Shown: positions 8,061-15,159 of the stretch, piece by piece
Layout of the letters: each line of letters begins with the position of its first letter
How positions within the stretch are numbered: position 1 is the first letter of the stretch
Assembly (NCBI RefSeq): GCF_026342405.1
Contig: NZ_JAPEMU010000001.1
Location: 5,394,001-5,458,000, forward strand
DNA from: Kitasatospora sp. NBC_00240
GTDB taxonomy: Bacteria > Actinomycetota > Actinomycetes > Streptomycetales > Streptomycetaceae
Direction: 5' to 3'
Length of the DNA stretch: 64,000 bases
Notes under the pieces: generated by a model
Told to the model about the DNA's origin: nothing
What the model saw: only the letters and a program-made list of their open reading frames with translations
The model's database searches: none
Position numbers and translations under genes: made by a program

Positions 8061-8665
8061 GCGGGCTCCAGTTCGGTGGGGTCCTCGACACGGGCGGACA
8101 GGTACTCGACGAGCGTCACCAGGGCGCGGGTCGCCGAGCCGGTGTCCCGGGCGTCGCAGCTGACCAGGGGGGTGTCGGGGAGCAGGTCGAGCGCCTCGCG
8201 CAGCTCCTCCTCGGCGAACTCCGGTGCGCCGTCGAAGCGGTTGACGGCGACGGCGTACGGCAGGCCGTGCTCCTCCAGCAGGTCCATCACGGCGAAGGAC
8301 TGCTCCAGCCGGCGGGTGTCGGTGAGCACCAGCGCGCCGAGCGCCCCGTACGCCATGTCCCGCCAGAGCGGGGTGAAGCGCTGCTGTCCGGGCGCGCCGA
8401 AGAGGTACAGCACCAGGCTCTCGCTGAGGGTGAGTCGGCCGAAGTCCAGGGCGACGGTGGTGGTGTCCTTGCCGTGCACGCCGGCCAGGTCGTCGACCAG
8501 CGCGCCGGCCTGGGTCATCCGCTCCTCGGTCCGCAGCGGCGGGATCTCGGAGAGGGTGCCGACGAAGGTGGTCTTGCCGACCGCGAAGTGCCCGACGACC
8601 AGCAGTTTGACGGCGGTGCGCACGCTCGGGGCCAGGTAGATGTCAGAGACGGGCCCGGAGGCCAT
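8057..8665 (-). CDS. cvnD: Conservon GTPase CvnD
   Basis: The 202-residue small GTPase is of the MglA/Ras-like ATP/GTP-binding family. The P-loop GHFAVGKT is at 25-32, the switch II equivalent is APGQQRF, and the NKxD-like motif is NRFD. It is the G-protein-like member of the conservon signalling complex at the membrane, thought to be controlled by CvnA-C. Its start overlaps the end of cvnC by 23 bases and its stop overlaps the following P450 start by 4 bases. This gives a tightly coupled operon. The family is certain; the pathway output is not. Confidence 0.95.
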   Translation of the reverse strand: MASGPVSDIYLAPSVRTAVKLLVVGHFAVGKTTFVGTLSEIPPLRTEERMTQAGALVDDLAGVHGKDTTTVALDFGRLTLSESLVLYLFGAPGQQRFTPLWRDMAYGALGALVLTDTRRLEQSFAVMDLLEEHGLPYAVAVNRFDGAPEFAEEELREALDLLPDTPLVSCDARDTGSATRALVTLVEYLSARVEDPTELEPA

Positions 8666-8999
8666 GCAGTACCTCCCGCAGGAGCTGGGAATCGGGTTGC
8701 GGGGTGCGCGGCACGGCAGCCCGGGTGATGATGTGGCCGCTGTCGACGAGGTCGCCGAGCAGCACCTTGGTGACGCTCACCGGCAGGTGCAGGTGGCCGG
8801 CCACCTCGGCCACCGACAGCGCGCCCAGCAGGCAGAGTTCGACGATCCGGCGGCGTTCCGGGCTGAGGCCGGCGAGCGGGCGGTCCGGCATCGCGCTGAC
8901 CAGGGTGACCAGGTCGAAGGTGTTGCGGCTGGGGTGGGACCTGCCGTCGGTCACCACGTACGGCCGGACCAGACCCTTGAGCCGCCGGGCGCCGCTCAT
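8643..8999 (-). CDS. cvnC: Conservon protein CvnC (DUF742)
   Basis: The 118-residue DUF742 protein has the pattern typical of CvnC. It begins with Arg-rich MSGARRLKGLVRPYVVTDGR and continues with a winged-helix-like body (RRRIVELCLLGALSVAEVAGHLHLPVSVTKVLLGDLVDSG), ending LLREVLHGLRARL. DUF742 proteins accompany CvnA, B and D and are proposed to act as adaptor or effector in the complex. ATG at 8999 overlaps the cvnB stop by 4 bases (ATGA). Confidence 0.95.
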   Translation of the reverse strand: MSGARRLKGLVRPYVVTDGRSHPSRNTFDLVTLVSAMPDRPLAGLSPERRRIVELCLLGALSVAEVAGHLHLPVSVTKVLLGDLVDSGHIITRAAVPRTPQPDSQLLREVLHGLRARL

Positions 9000-9421
9000 G
9001 TCCGCAGGCCGGCGTCGTGGCGCGGCGGGCTGGTGAGTTCCTTGCCGAGTCGGTCGACCAGCTTCTGCATCCGGTAGCTGACCGCCTCCATGTCGACGGC
9101 CTCGCTCGCGGACACCGCCAGGTAGGCGCCCGGGCCGGCGGCCACCAGGAAGACGTAGCCGTCGGCGAACTCGATCAGCGTCTGCCGCCAGGGCGTGCCC
9201 TCACGCCCGGCGAAACCCGAGGTGGAGCGGCTGATCGACTGGAGGCCGGAGAGGGCGGCGGCCTGCCGGTCGGCCTCGTCGCGGGAGATCCCGCGGGAGT
9301 GCGCGCGCAGGAGACCGTCGGCGGACAGCAGGATGGCGTGCCGGGCCTCGGGCACCAGCAGGACGTCGTCGAGCATCCACCCGAGTTCGTTGTCCAGGTG
9401 GTTGTTGAGCGGGCTGTTCAT
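8996..9421 (-). CDS. cvnB: Conservon roadblock/LC7 protein CvnB
   Basis: The 141-residue roadblock/LC7 domain protein (LGWMLDDVLLVPEARHAILLSADGLLRAHS ... GYVFLVAAGPGAYLAVSASEAVDMEAVSYRM) matches MglB/CvnB. Such proteins serve as GTPase regulators or scaffolds for the CvnD-type GTPase. ATG at 9421 overlaps the cvnA stop codon by 4 bases, so translation is coupled. The length and domain are as expected for the family. Confidence 0.95.
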   Translation of the reverse strand: MNSPLNNHLDNELGWMLDDVLLVPEARHAILLSADGLLRAHSRGISRDEADRQAAALSGLQSISRSTSGFAGREGTPWRQTLIEFADGYVFLVAAGPGAYLAVSASEAVDMEAVSYRMQKLVDRLGKELTSPPRHDAGLRT

Positions 9422-10755
9422 GCCTGCGGGGTCCCTTCGGGGTCGGTGGTGGCGGCGCGTCCGGCCCGGGTGCCGCGGGCGAAGGCGCCCATCCGGCGTG
9501 CGGTGTCCTCGGCGGAGCGTCCCCAGGCGGCGTCCCAGTCGGCCTCCGACCCGAGCCGGGCGTCGGCGGCGGGCTGTGCGGCGGCGGCCGGCTCCGGCGA
9601 GGCGTGCCGGCGGCGTCGCTTCGGCAGGCCGCCGGCGGTCTGCCGAAGCGGCTCGGCCGGGAAGGCCGGGGCCGGCGCGGGGGCGGGGGCGGGGAAGGCG
9701 GTCGCGGCGGGGGCGGGCTGTGCGGCGGCGGCCGGCTCCGGCTCGGTCTCGGGCTCCGGCTGGGTCAGCAGGGCGCTCGGCAGGAACAGCACCGCGCGCA
9801 CCCCGCCGTACGGCGAGCGGGTGTCGACGGAGACGCTGAAGCCGTAGCGGGCGGCGAGCACGCCGATCACCGCGAAGCCGAACTGCGGCGGGTCGCCGAG
9901 CCGGGTGACGTCCACCGCCCGCTGCCCGGAGAGCAGGTACCCGGCCCGGCGGACCTCGCGTTCGTCCATGCCGACCCCGGCGTCGTCGATCACCACGCAG
10001 GCGCCGTTGTGCGCGGGCTGGAGGTTGACCTCCACCGTGGTGTTGGGCTGGGAGTGCCGCGCCGCGTTGTCGAGCAGTTCGGCGACGGCGAGCACCACCG
10101 GCTCCACCGCCCGGCTGACCACGGCGAGTTCGAGCTGGGTCCGGACCTCGACCCGCCGGTAGTCGCGGATCCGCGACTTGGCGCCGCGCACCACGTCGGA
10201 GAGTGCGGAGACCCGGCGCTGGCGGCCCGGCCAGGAGCCACAGAGCACGGCGATCGCCTGGGCCCGGCGGCCGAACTGGGAGTTGGCGTGGTCGATCTCC
10301 AGCAGGTCGCGCAGCACGTCGGGGTCGTCGTGGCGGTCCTGCATGTCGGAGATGGAGAGCTGCTGCTCGTTCGCCAGGCCCTGGAGGGCGCGGACCGCGC
10401 CCTTCAGCGCGGTCTTGGCGGACTGGTCGGCGCGGTCCCGGGCCAGGGCCGCGGCGCCCGCGAACTGCTCCAGCACGCTGTGCAGGTGGCCGGCGAACGC
10501 GGTTCCGGCGAGTCTCGCGTCGGCGGCCGGCGGGAGGTCGCCGGGGAGGGCGTGCGGCGCGGTGGCGAGGGCCGGCGCCTGCACGGCGGCCAGCCGGTGG
10601 GCGGCTTCGTCCCGGGCGGCCACGGAGTCCTCAAGAGCGCCGATCCGCTCGCCGAGCGAGCCGGTGATCCGCCGCTGGCGCAGCAGCAGCGCGGCGGCGG
10701 CGAGCGCCCCGGCTGCCAGGCACCATGAAACGGCGTCCGGTATGTGTGGGGTCAT
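9418..10755 (-). CDS. cvnA: Conservon sensor ATPase CvnA (histidine-kinase-like)
   Basis: The 445-residue protein has one N-terminal membrane helix (WCLAAGALAAAALLL), a coiled helical region, and a helical segment with LLEIDHANSQFGRRAQ in the place of a phosphoacceptor helix. The HATPase_c domain follows, with N-box ELLDNAARHS, G1 DDAGVGM and a shortened G2 region QFGFAVIG. The C-terminal 130 residues are Pro/Ala-rich and probably unstructured. There is only a very short extracytoplasmic part, so sensing may be through the membrane or from inside. ATG at 10755 follows GAGGA. It is the first gene of the cvnABCD-P450-P450 operon and has 468 bp of relatively A/T-richer DNA upstream. Confidence 0.9.
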   Translation of the reverse strand: MTPHIPDAVSWCLAAGALAAAALLLRQRRITGSLGERIGALEDSVAARDEAAHRLAAVQAPALATAPHALPGDLPPAADARLAGTAFAGHLHSVLEQFAGAAALARDRADQSAKTALKGAVRALQGLANEQQLSISDMQDRHDDPDVLRDLLEIDHANSQFGRRAQAIAVLCGSWPGRQRRVSALSDVVRGAKSRIRDYRRVEVRTQLELAVVSRAVEPVVLAVAELLDNAARHSQPNTTVEVNLQPAHNGACVVIDDAGVGMDEREVRRAGYLLSGQRAVDVTRLGDPPQFGFAVIGVLAARYGFSVSVDTRSPYGGVRAVLFLPSALLTQPEPETEPEPAAAAQPAPAATAFPAPAPAPAPAFPAEPLRQTAGGLPKRRRRHASPEPAAAAQPAADARLGSEADWDAAWGRSAEDTARRMGAFARGTRAGRAATTDPEGTPQA

Positions 10756-11223
10756 CAGATCCTCGTGGCGGAAGAACGATCCACCGGTGGGTGACAGGCC
10801 GCGGTCATCCTAAGCGGATTGACGACGCATTGTCAGAGGTTCGTCTCGCATGGTGATCTGGTGAACACTTTTTGATGTTGCGTCAATGTGACTGCAATGG
10901 AGCGGTTTTGTCGAAAATCGAACTGTTCGGATCGGGGCTGATGCCACTTGTGTTCCACCAGTCCCTGTGGCCCCACCAGCATCAATAGCCCCATCGACAC
11001 CACCTGTTCGACGGCTGCGGCCGGGGGCGCCCGCCGGGGGTCCCGCCCGCGGAGTCGGCGCCGCCCCGGCGGCGCGGTACGCCGAAGAAAGCCGGCCGCC
11101 CCGGCCTCCCGGGGCCCGGCCCGGGCATCGGAGGCGTCACGGACGGGCCGGGAACGACAACGGAGCCCGGATCCGTCGGAGGACGGATCGCGGGCTCCGC
11201 AGAGCCTTCGGGTGCGGCCGGGC
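10756..11223. other. Intergenic region upstream of the conservon
   Basis: This 468-bp gap separates cvnA from the convergent end of the tatA-like gene, read on the same strand. The part next to cvnA (about 10810-10930) is A/T-richer than its surroundings. It holds related direct and inverted copies of TTGACG / TGCGTCAA (near 10820 and 10884) and is the likely conservon promoter region. The remainder has no convincing gene. A terminator lies at 11162-11198. Confidence 0.5.
11162..11198 (-). terminator. Terminator of the tatA-like gene
   Basis: GGAGCCCG plus GATCCGTC pairs with GACGGATC plus GGGCTCC, separated by a small loop, giving a stem of about 15 bp with a short internal bulge. It lies 26 bases past the stop of the tatA-like gene on the minus strand. 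Confidence 0.75.
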
Positions 11224-11520
11224 TCAGGCGCCGGTGGCCGACTTGGTGGTCTCGGAAGCCGTGGTGACGTTCGACGGCGTCACGGCCGCCGGACGCGGCT
11301 GCTCGGGAGCCGGCGACGCGGTGGACGCGGCGGTGGCGTTCGACGCGGCACCGTCGGCCGGGGCGTCGTCCTCGCGCAGGGCCTTGGTCTCCGCCTTGAG
11401 AATGCGCATCGACTTGCCGAGCCCACGCGCCATCTCGGGCAGCTTCTTCGATCCGAAGAGCAGGATAATGACAGCCAGCACCACCAGGAGGTGCCAGGGC
11501 TCCAGACCGTTACGCAGCAT
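11224..11520 (-). CDS. tatA: TatA-like twin-arginine translocase subunit
   Basis: The 98-residue protein begins MLRNGLEPWHLLVVLAVIILLFGSKKLPEMARGLGKSMRILKAE. That is the classic TatA layout: a short external N-terminus, one membrane helix, the FGSKKLPE hinge and an amphipathic helix, followed by an acidic then Ala/Thr-rich tail. TatA forms the variable pore for folded proteins. ATG at 11520 is chosen by similarity of the N-terminus to streptomycete TatA; an upstream in-frame start at 11565 would add 15 charged residues before the helix, which is unlikely. No tatC or tatB lies nearby, so this may be a second, stand-alone copy. Confidence 0.9.
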   Translation of the reverse strand: MLRNGLEPWHLLVVLAVIILLFGSKKLPEMARGLGKSMRILKAETKALREDDAPADGAASNATAASTASPAPEQPRPAAVTPSNVTTASETTKSATGA

Positions 11521-11882
11521 CCCTGACCACCGGTCCCTTCGATTCTCGCCGTTGTCGCCGGGCAAATCGCCCGGCTTGGCCAGTATGCCTGGCCAAGACG
11601 GCGAACGTATACACCGGGCGGGAAACGGTGGTCAAAGAGCCGGGGCCCCAGGGGTGGATTCAGGGGCTCGGCCCGGCGTGCCGCGGGCTACCGTCCGGCC
11701 GGCCGGAAAGCCGCTCCGACCTGCGGGGACATCACGTCGGAGCCCCCTCCCGAGGGGGAGGGGGCTCTCGATGACTCGCAAGGGCCGGCGGCCGGGCGGG
11801 CTCACTCCTGCGGGGCCGCGGCCGGCGGGTACGCCCGCCTCCGCCGCCCCCGCCCGGGGGTGTGCCGTCCCGGCCGGGACGG
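11521..11882. other. Intergenic region between tatA-like and MFS genes
   Basis: This 362-bp gap holds the tatA promoter side and the terminator of the next gene to the right, which also reads leftward. No gene was found in either strand. Open frames here are extensions of neighbours in other frames. Confidence 0.5.
11740..11767 (-). terminator. Terminator after MFS transporter gene
   Basis: A perfect 12-bp stem GAGCCCCCTCCC (11740-11751) pairs with GGGAGGGGGCTC (11756-11767) over a 4-base loop. It lies about 115 bases beyond the MFS stop at 11883. Confidence 0.8.
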
Positions 11883-13439
11883 TCAGACGGCGGCCGGCTC
11901 GGGCTGCTCCCGCCCGGCGGGGGCGGCCGGCACCGGCAGGTGCCGCATCAGCCGGTGGGCCGCAACCGAGGCACCGAGCAGGAAGAGCAGTCCGACCACC
12001 GCGGCCACGTGCATGCCGTCCGTGAAGGCGGACCGGGTGACGTCCAGCAGGTCGCCGCCGAGCCGGCCCGGCAGCTGGCCGGCCACCGAGACCGCGCCGC
12101 CCAGCGTGTCGTGGGCGGCCTTCGCCGCCTCGCCGTCCACCCCGGCCGGCAGCCGGCCGTCCAGCCGGCTCTTGTAGATCGCGGCGCCGGCCGCGCCGAG
12201 CAGGGCGATGCCCAGCGAGCTGCCGAGCTCGACCGCGGTCTCGGAGGTGGCGGAGGCGGCGCCGGCCTGCTCCGGCGGTGCGGCGGCGACCACCATCTCG
12301 GCGGTGAGGGTCATGGTGCCGACGCTGCCGGCGGCCAGCACCCCGGCGGCGACCAGGATCAGGGCGAGCGGGGAGTCGGGGCCGACGAGCGTCATCATCC
12401 CGAAGCCGGCCGCGCCGATCAGGAAGCCGCCGGCCATCAGGTGCGCCGGGCGGACCTTGCCCGCCAGGGCGCCGGCCAGGCCGACGGCCGCACCGACGCC
12501 GACGCTCGGCGCCAGCGACCAGAGCGAGGCGGTCAGCGGGCTCATGCCCTTGACCAGCTGCAGGTACTGCGAGGTGAAGAGGGCGAAGCCCATCATCGCG
12601 AACATCGCGATGGTGTTGACGGTGATCGCGCCGCTGAAGGTGCGGATGCGGAACAGGCCGAGGTCGATCAGCGGGTGGGCGGCGGTGCGCTGGCGCAGGA
12701 CGAAGGCGGTGCCGATCAGCAGTCCGGCCGGCAGGGCGAGGGCCGGCAGCAGGCTCCAGCCGTCCACCGCGACGGTCTTGACGCCGTAGACGACCGGCAG
12801 GATCGCGGCCATCGAGAGCACCGCGCCGAGCAGGTCGAAGCTGCCGGACTTCGGCGCGCGGTACTCCGGGAGCAGGAACGGCGCGGCGACCAGCACCAGG
12901 GCCATCACGGGGATGGCGATCAGGAAGGCCGAGCCCCACCAGAAGTGGTTCAGCATCAGCCCGCCGGCCACCGGCCCGAGGGTGGCGCCCGCGGTGAGCA
13001 CGCCGCCCCAGGCGGCGAGCGCCACCTGGCGCTGCTTCGGGTCGTGGAACATGTTGCGGATCAGCGCGAGGGTCGAGGGCATCACGGTGGCCCCGGTGAT
13101 GCCGAGCAGCGCCCGGGCGGCGATCAGCTGGTCCGCGCCGCCCGAGTAGGCGGCGAGCAGCGAGGCCCCGGCGAAGCCCGCGGCGCCGATCATCAGCAGC
13201 CGGCGGCGGCCGATCCGGTCTCCCAGGGCGCCCATCGTGATCAGGAACCCGGCGAGCAGGAAGGAGTACATGTCCATGATCCACAGCTGCTGGGTGCCGC
13301 TCGGCGCCAGGCTCGTGCTGATGAACGGGACGGCGAAGAAGAGGACGCCCATGTCCATGCTCAGGACGAGGACGGGGAGCAGGAGGACGGCGAGGCCGAT
13401 CCATTCGCGGCGGCCGGCGAGGCCGTGGGTTGCGGTCAT
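11883..13439 (-). CDS. MFS drug efflux transporter, DHA2 type
   Basis: The 518-residue transporter has about 14 predicted helices. The N-terminus is LLLPVLVLSMDMGVLFFAVPFIS, the loop motif is GDRIGRRRLLMIG, and GVLTAGATLGPVAGGLMLNHFWWGSAFLIAIP forms the helix 5-6 antiporter region. It resembles SmvA/Jef-type multidrug exporters. It is divergent from a TetR repressor, and the 135-bp spacer carries several ATGTCT elements. The repressor therefore probably silences it until a drug-like ligand binds. The substrate is unknown. It ends well before a strong terminator. Confidence 0.9.
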   Translation of the reverse strand: MTATHGLAGRREWIGLAVLLLPVLVLSMDMGVLFFAVPFISTSLAPSGTQQLWIMDMYSFLLAGFLITMGALGDRIGRRRLLMIGAAGFAGASLLAAYSGGADQLIAARALLGITGATVMPSTLALIRNMFHDPKQRQVALAAWGGVLTAGATLGPVAGGLMLNHFWWGSAFLIAIPVMALVLVAAPFLLPEYRAPKSGSFDLLGAVLSMAAILPVVYGVKTVAVDGWSLLPALALPAGLLIGTAFVLRQRTAAHPLIDLGLFRIRTFSGAITVNTIAMFAMMGFALFTSQYLQLVKGMSPLTASLWSLAPSVGVGAAVGLAGALAGKVRPAHLMAGGFLIGAAGFGMMTLVGPDSPLALILVAAGVLAAGSVGTMTLTAEMVVAAAPPEQAGAASATSETAVELGSSLGIALLGAAGAAIYKSRLDGRLPAGVDGEAAKAAHDTLGGAVSVAGQLPGRLGGDLLDVTRSAFTDGMHVAAVVGLLFLLGASVAAHRLMRHLPVPAAPAGREQPEPAAV

Positions 13440-13465
13440 GGGGAAGACAGTACGAGCGTTTCAGA

Positions 13466-13558
13466 CGCTTGTCTAGTACGCATGTCTAGATCGACCGTCT
13501 CGCTCCTTTGTCTTACTCATATGTCTGGTTCATTCGTGCAAGACATCCGTCCATGTCT
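13466..13558. promoter_or_regulatory. Candidate TetR operator(s) with repeated ATGTCT half-sites
   Basis: The clearest dyad is AGACAT-6-ATGTCT at 13541-13558, 16 bases before the TetR start. ATGTCT recurs at 13482-13487 and 13521-13526. AGAC and GTCT also flank a short dyad near 13463-13474, and GTCTAG occurs twice (13471, 13484). The arrangement between divergent TetR and MFS genes suggests two operators controlling both promoters. Confidence 0.6.
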
Positions 13559-13574
13559 GTCGTAGCATCGAGCC

Positions 13575-14168
13575 ATGGGAAATCGAGAAGACCTGCTGGC
13601 CGGGGCCAAGCGCTGCCTGTACGAGAAGGGCTACGGGCGCACGACCGCCCGGGACATCGCCTCCGCCTCCGGCGTCAGCCTGGCGGCCATCGGCTACCAC
13701 TTCGGCTCCAAGGAGTCGCTGCTCAACCTGGCGCTGATCGAGGCCGTCGGTGAGTGGGGCAGCGCGCTGGCCGGCGCGGTGGCCCGGGCGGACGGCGGCA
13801 CCGACGACCCCGAGGAGCGGTTCGTCGCGGTCTGGGACGGCGTCCTGGAGACCTTCGCCGAACACCGGGGCCTGTGGGCCGCCCAGTTCGAGGCGATCGC
13901 CCAGGTCGAGCACGCCCCCGAACTCAAGGAGCAGCTCGCCGCGGTGCAGAAGGAGGGCCGGCTCGGGCTGGCCGCGCTCTTCCAGGGCCTGCCCGAGGTG
14001 CCGGACGACGAGACCGAGCTGGCCCGGGGCATGTTCTACCAGGCCCTGCTCGCCGGGCTGGCGGCCCAGTGGCTGGCCGCGCCCGAACTGGCCCCCACCG
14101 GCCGGGACGTGCTGCGCGGCCTGCGGCTGGTCGACGACAGCGTGCCCCGGACGGTCGCGGCGCCGTAG
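13575..14168 (+). CDS. TetR-family repressor
   Basis: The 197-residue protein has an N-terminal TetR HTH (KRCLYEKGYGRTTARDIASASGVSLAAIGYHFGSKESLL) and a helical C-terminal domain of the kind that binds ligand (GMFYQALLAGLAAQWLAAPEL). ATG at 13575 has no strong ribosome binding site, so the mRNA may be nearly leaderless. It is divergent from the DHA2 exporter and is the likely repressor of that gene and of itself. Confidence 0.9.
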   Translation: MGNREDLLAGAKRCLYEKGYGRTTARDIASASGVSLAAIGYHFGSKESLLNLALIEAVGEWGSALAGAVARADGGTDDPEERFVAVWDGVLETFAEHRGLWAAQFEAIAQVEHAPELKEQLAAVQKEGRLGLAALFQGLPEVPDDETELARGMFYQALLAGLAAQWLAAPELAPTGRDVLRGLRLVDDSVPRTVAAP

Positions 14169-14179
14169 GCCCGCAGGGC

Positions 14180-14198
14180 CGGGCCGGGCGCCGGCCCG
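14180..14198. terminator. Small hairpin between convergent TetR and cupin genes
   Basis: CGGGCCGG and CCGGCCCG pair across a 3-base loop. It sits between stops at 14168 and 14229 and could end both transcripts. No T-run is present. Confidence 0.45.
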
Positions 14199-14228
14199 GG
14201 GCGGCGCGGGGTGGCTTCGGACGCCGGG

Positions 14229-14546
14229 TCAGTTGGTGACGGCGGTCAGCAGGACCACCGAGTCCACGTGCGCCAGCAGCCCGTGCCGTTCCTGCGGGAT
14301 CGGGTGCAACTGCCCGGTGGACAGTTCCAGCCGCCGGCCCGCGATGGTCAGCGACACCCGGCCGCGCAGCACCTGCAGGCTCGCGGCGCTCGGCGCGTTG
14401 TGCTCGTCCAGGGCGGTGCCGGCGGTCAGCGCGATCACGGTCTGGCGCAGCACCCCGTCATGGATCAGCAGGTGGGCGCTGCGGCCGTGCGCACTGGCGG
14501 CGGCCTTCGCGGCCTGTTCGTCGGCGAGCTGTACGAGATCGTCCAT
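14229..14546 (-). CDS. Small cupin-domain protein
   Basis: The 105-residue protein folds as one cupin barrel: LRQTVIALTAGTALDEHNAPSAASLQVLRGRVSLTIAGRRLELSTGQLHPIPQERHGLLAHVDSVVLLTAV. It keeps the G(X)5HxH-like and PxG(x)2H-like regions only partly (DEHN, QERHG), so metal binding is uncertain. ATG at 14546 has AGGAGGA directly upstream. Stand-alone cupins of this size often sense or bind small molecules, and no specific role can be assigned. It is divergent from a small membrane protein gene. Confidence 0.8.
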   Translation of the reverse strand: MDDLVQLADEQAAKAAASAHGRSAHLLIHDGVLRQTVIALTAGTALDEHNAPSAASLQVLRGRVSLTIAGRRLELSTGQLHPIPQERHGLLAHVDSVVLLTAVTN

Positions 14547-14735
14547 CGCGTCCTCCTGGCGGGGCCCCCGTCCGCGACCCTAGGGCCGACCGGCCGGGAT
14601 CCGCATGCCGGGCGCGGCCGCCGGACGGCCCGTGGCGCCGCCGGCCGGGTGGACCCGGGACCCGGTCGGAGCAATTCCGCGCCGCCCCGGCCTGCCCGGG
14701 ATGCGGGGGTGGACGGGCTCGCGGATGGTGGACCC

Positions 14736-14999
14736 ATGGCGAATCAGAATGTCCTCAGTGGAATCCAGCTCAACCGCGGCCTGCTGGTCGGCGGTGTGGT
14801 GCTCACCGGTGTCGGGGCCGTCCTCGGCGTGGCCGGTGCCGTGATGGTGAGCGTGGCCGTCGCTTCCGCCGGGCGCAGTTGGGTGCGGCAGTTGGACACC
14901 CCACCGTCCCAGCTGGCGAGCCGCAAGCTGCAAGACGCCAAGGCCGCCTCGATGGCGGGCTGGGAAGTCTGGCGTGCGCAGCAGGGCTCGTCGAACTGA
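14736..14999 (+). CDS. Small single-span membrane protein
   Basis: The 87-residue protein has one long hydrophobic helix (GLLVGGVVLTGVGAVLGVAGAVMVSVAVASA) followed by a cytoplasmic or external helical part with several Trp and Lys (SWVRQLDTPPSQLASRKLQDAK ... GWEVWRAQQG). Similar short uncharacterised proteins occur in Streptomyces. ATG at 14736 was chosen because the membrane helix follows directly and GGTGG precedes it. The function is unknown. Confidence 0.75.
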   Translation: MANQNVLSGIQLNRGLLVGGVVLTGVGAVLGVAGAVMVSVAVASAGRSWVRQLDTPPSQLASRKLQDAKAASMAGWEVWRAQQGSSN

Positions 15000-15159
15000 C
15001 CGCCCGGGGCGGCCCGGCCCCCGGGCCCGCCGTCCCCGTACGGTTCGCAGGCCCGGGCCGTCCCGGCAGTCCGCCGGGGCGGCCGCGGCGTGCCCCGCCC
15101 GGCGGCCGGCCGGCCGGTCGGGTCGGTGCGGTCGGGCCGGCGCGGTCGAGTCGGTGCGG

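Noticed and set aside
3031..14168. Three regulator/exporter pairs as a mobile resistance island
   Set aside because: No transposase, integrase, tRNA junction or direct repeats are visible, and composition matches the surroundings, so there is no evidence for recent transfer.
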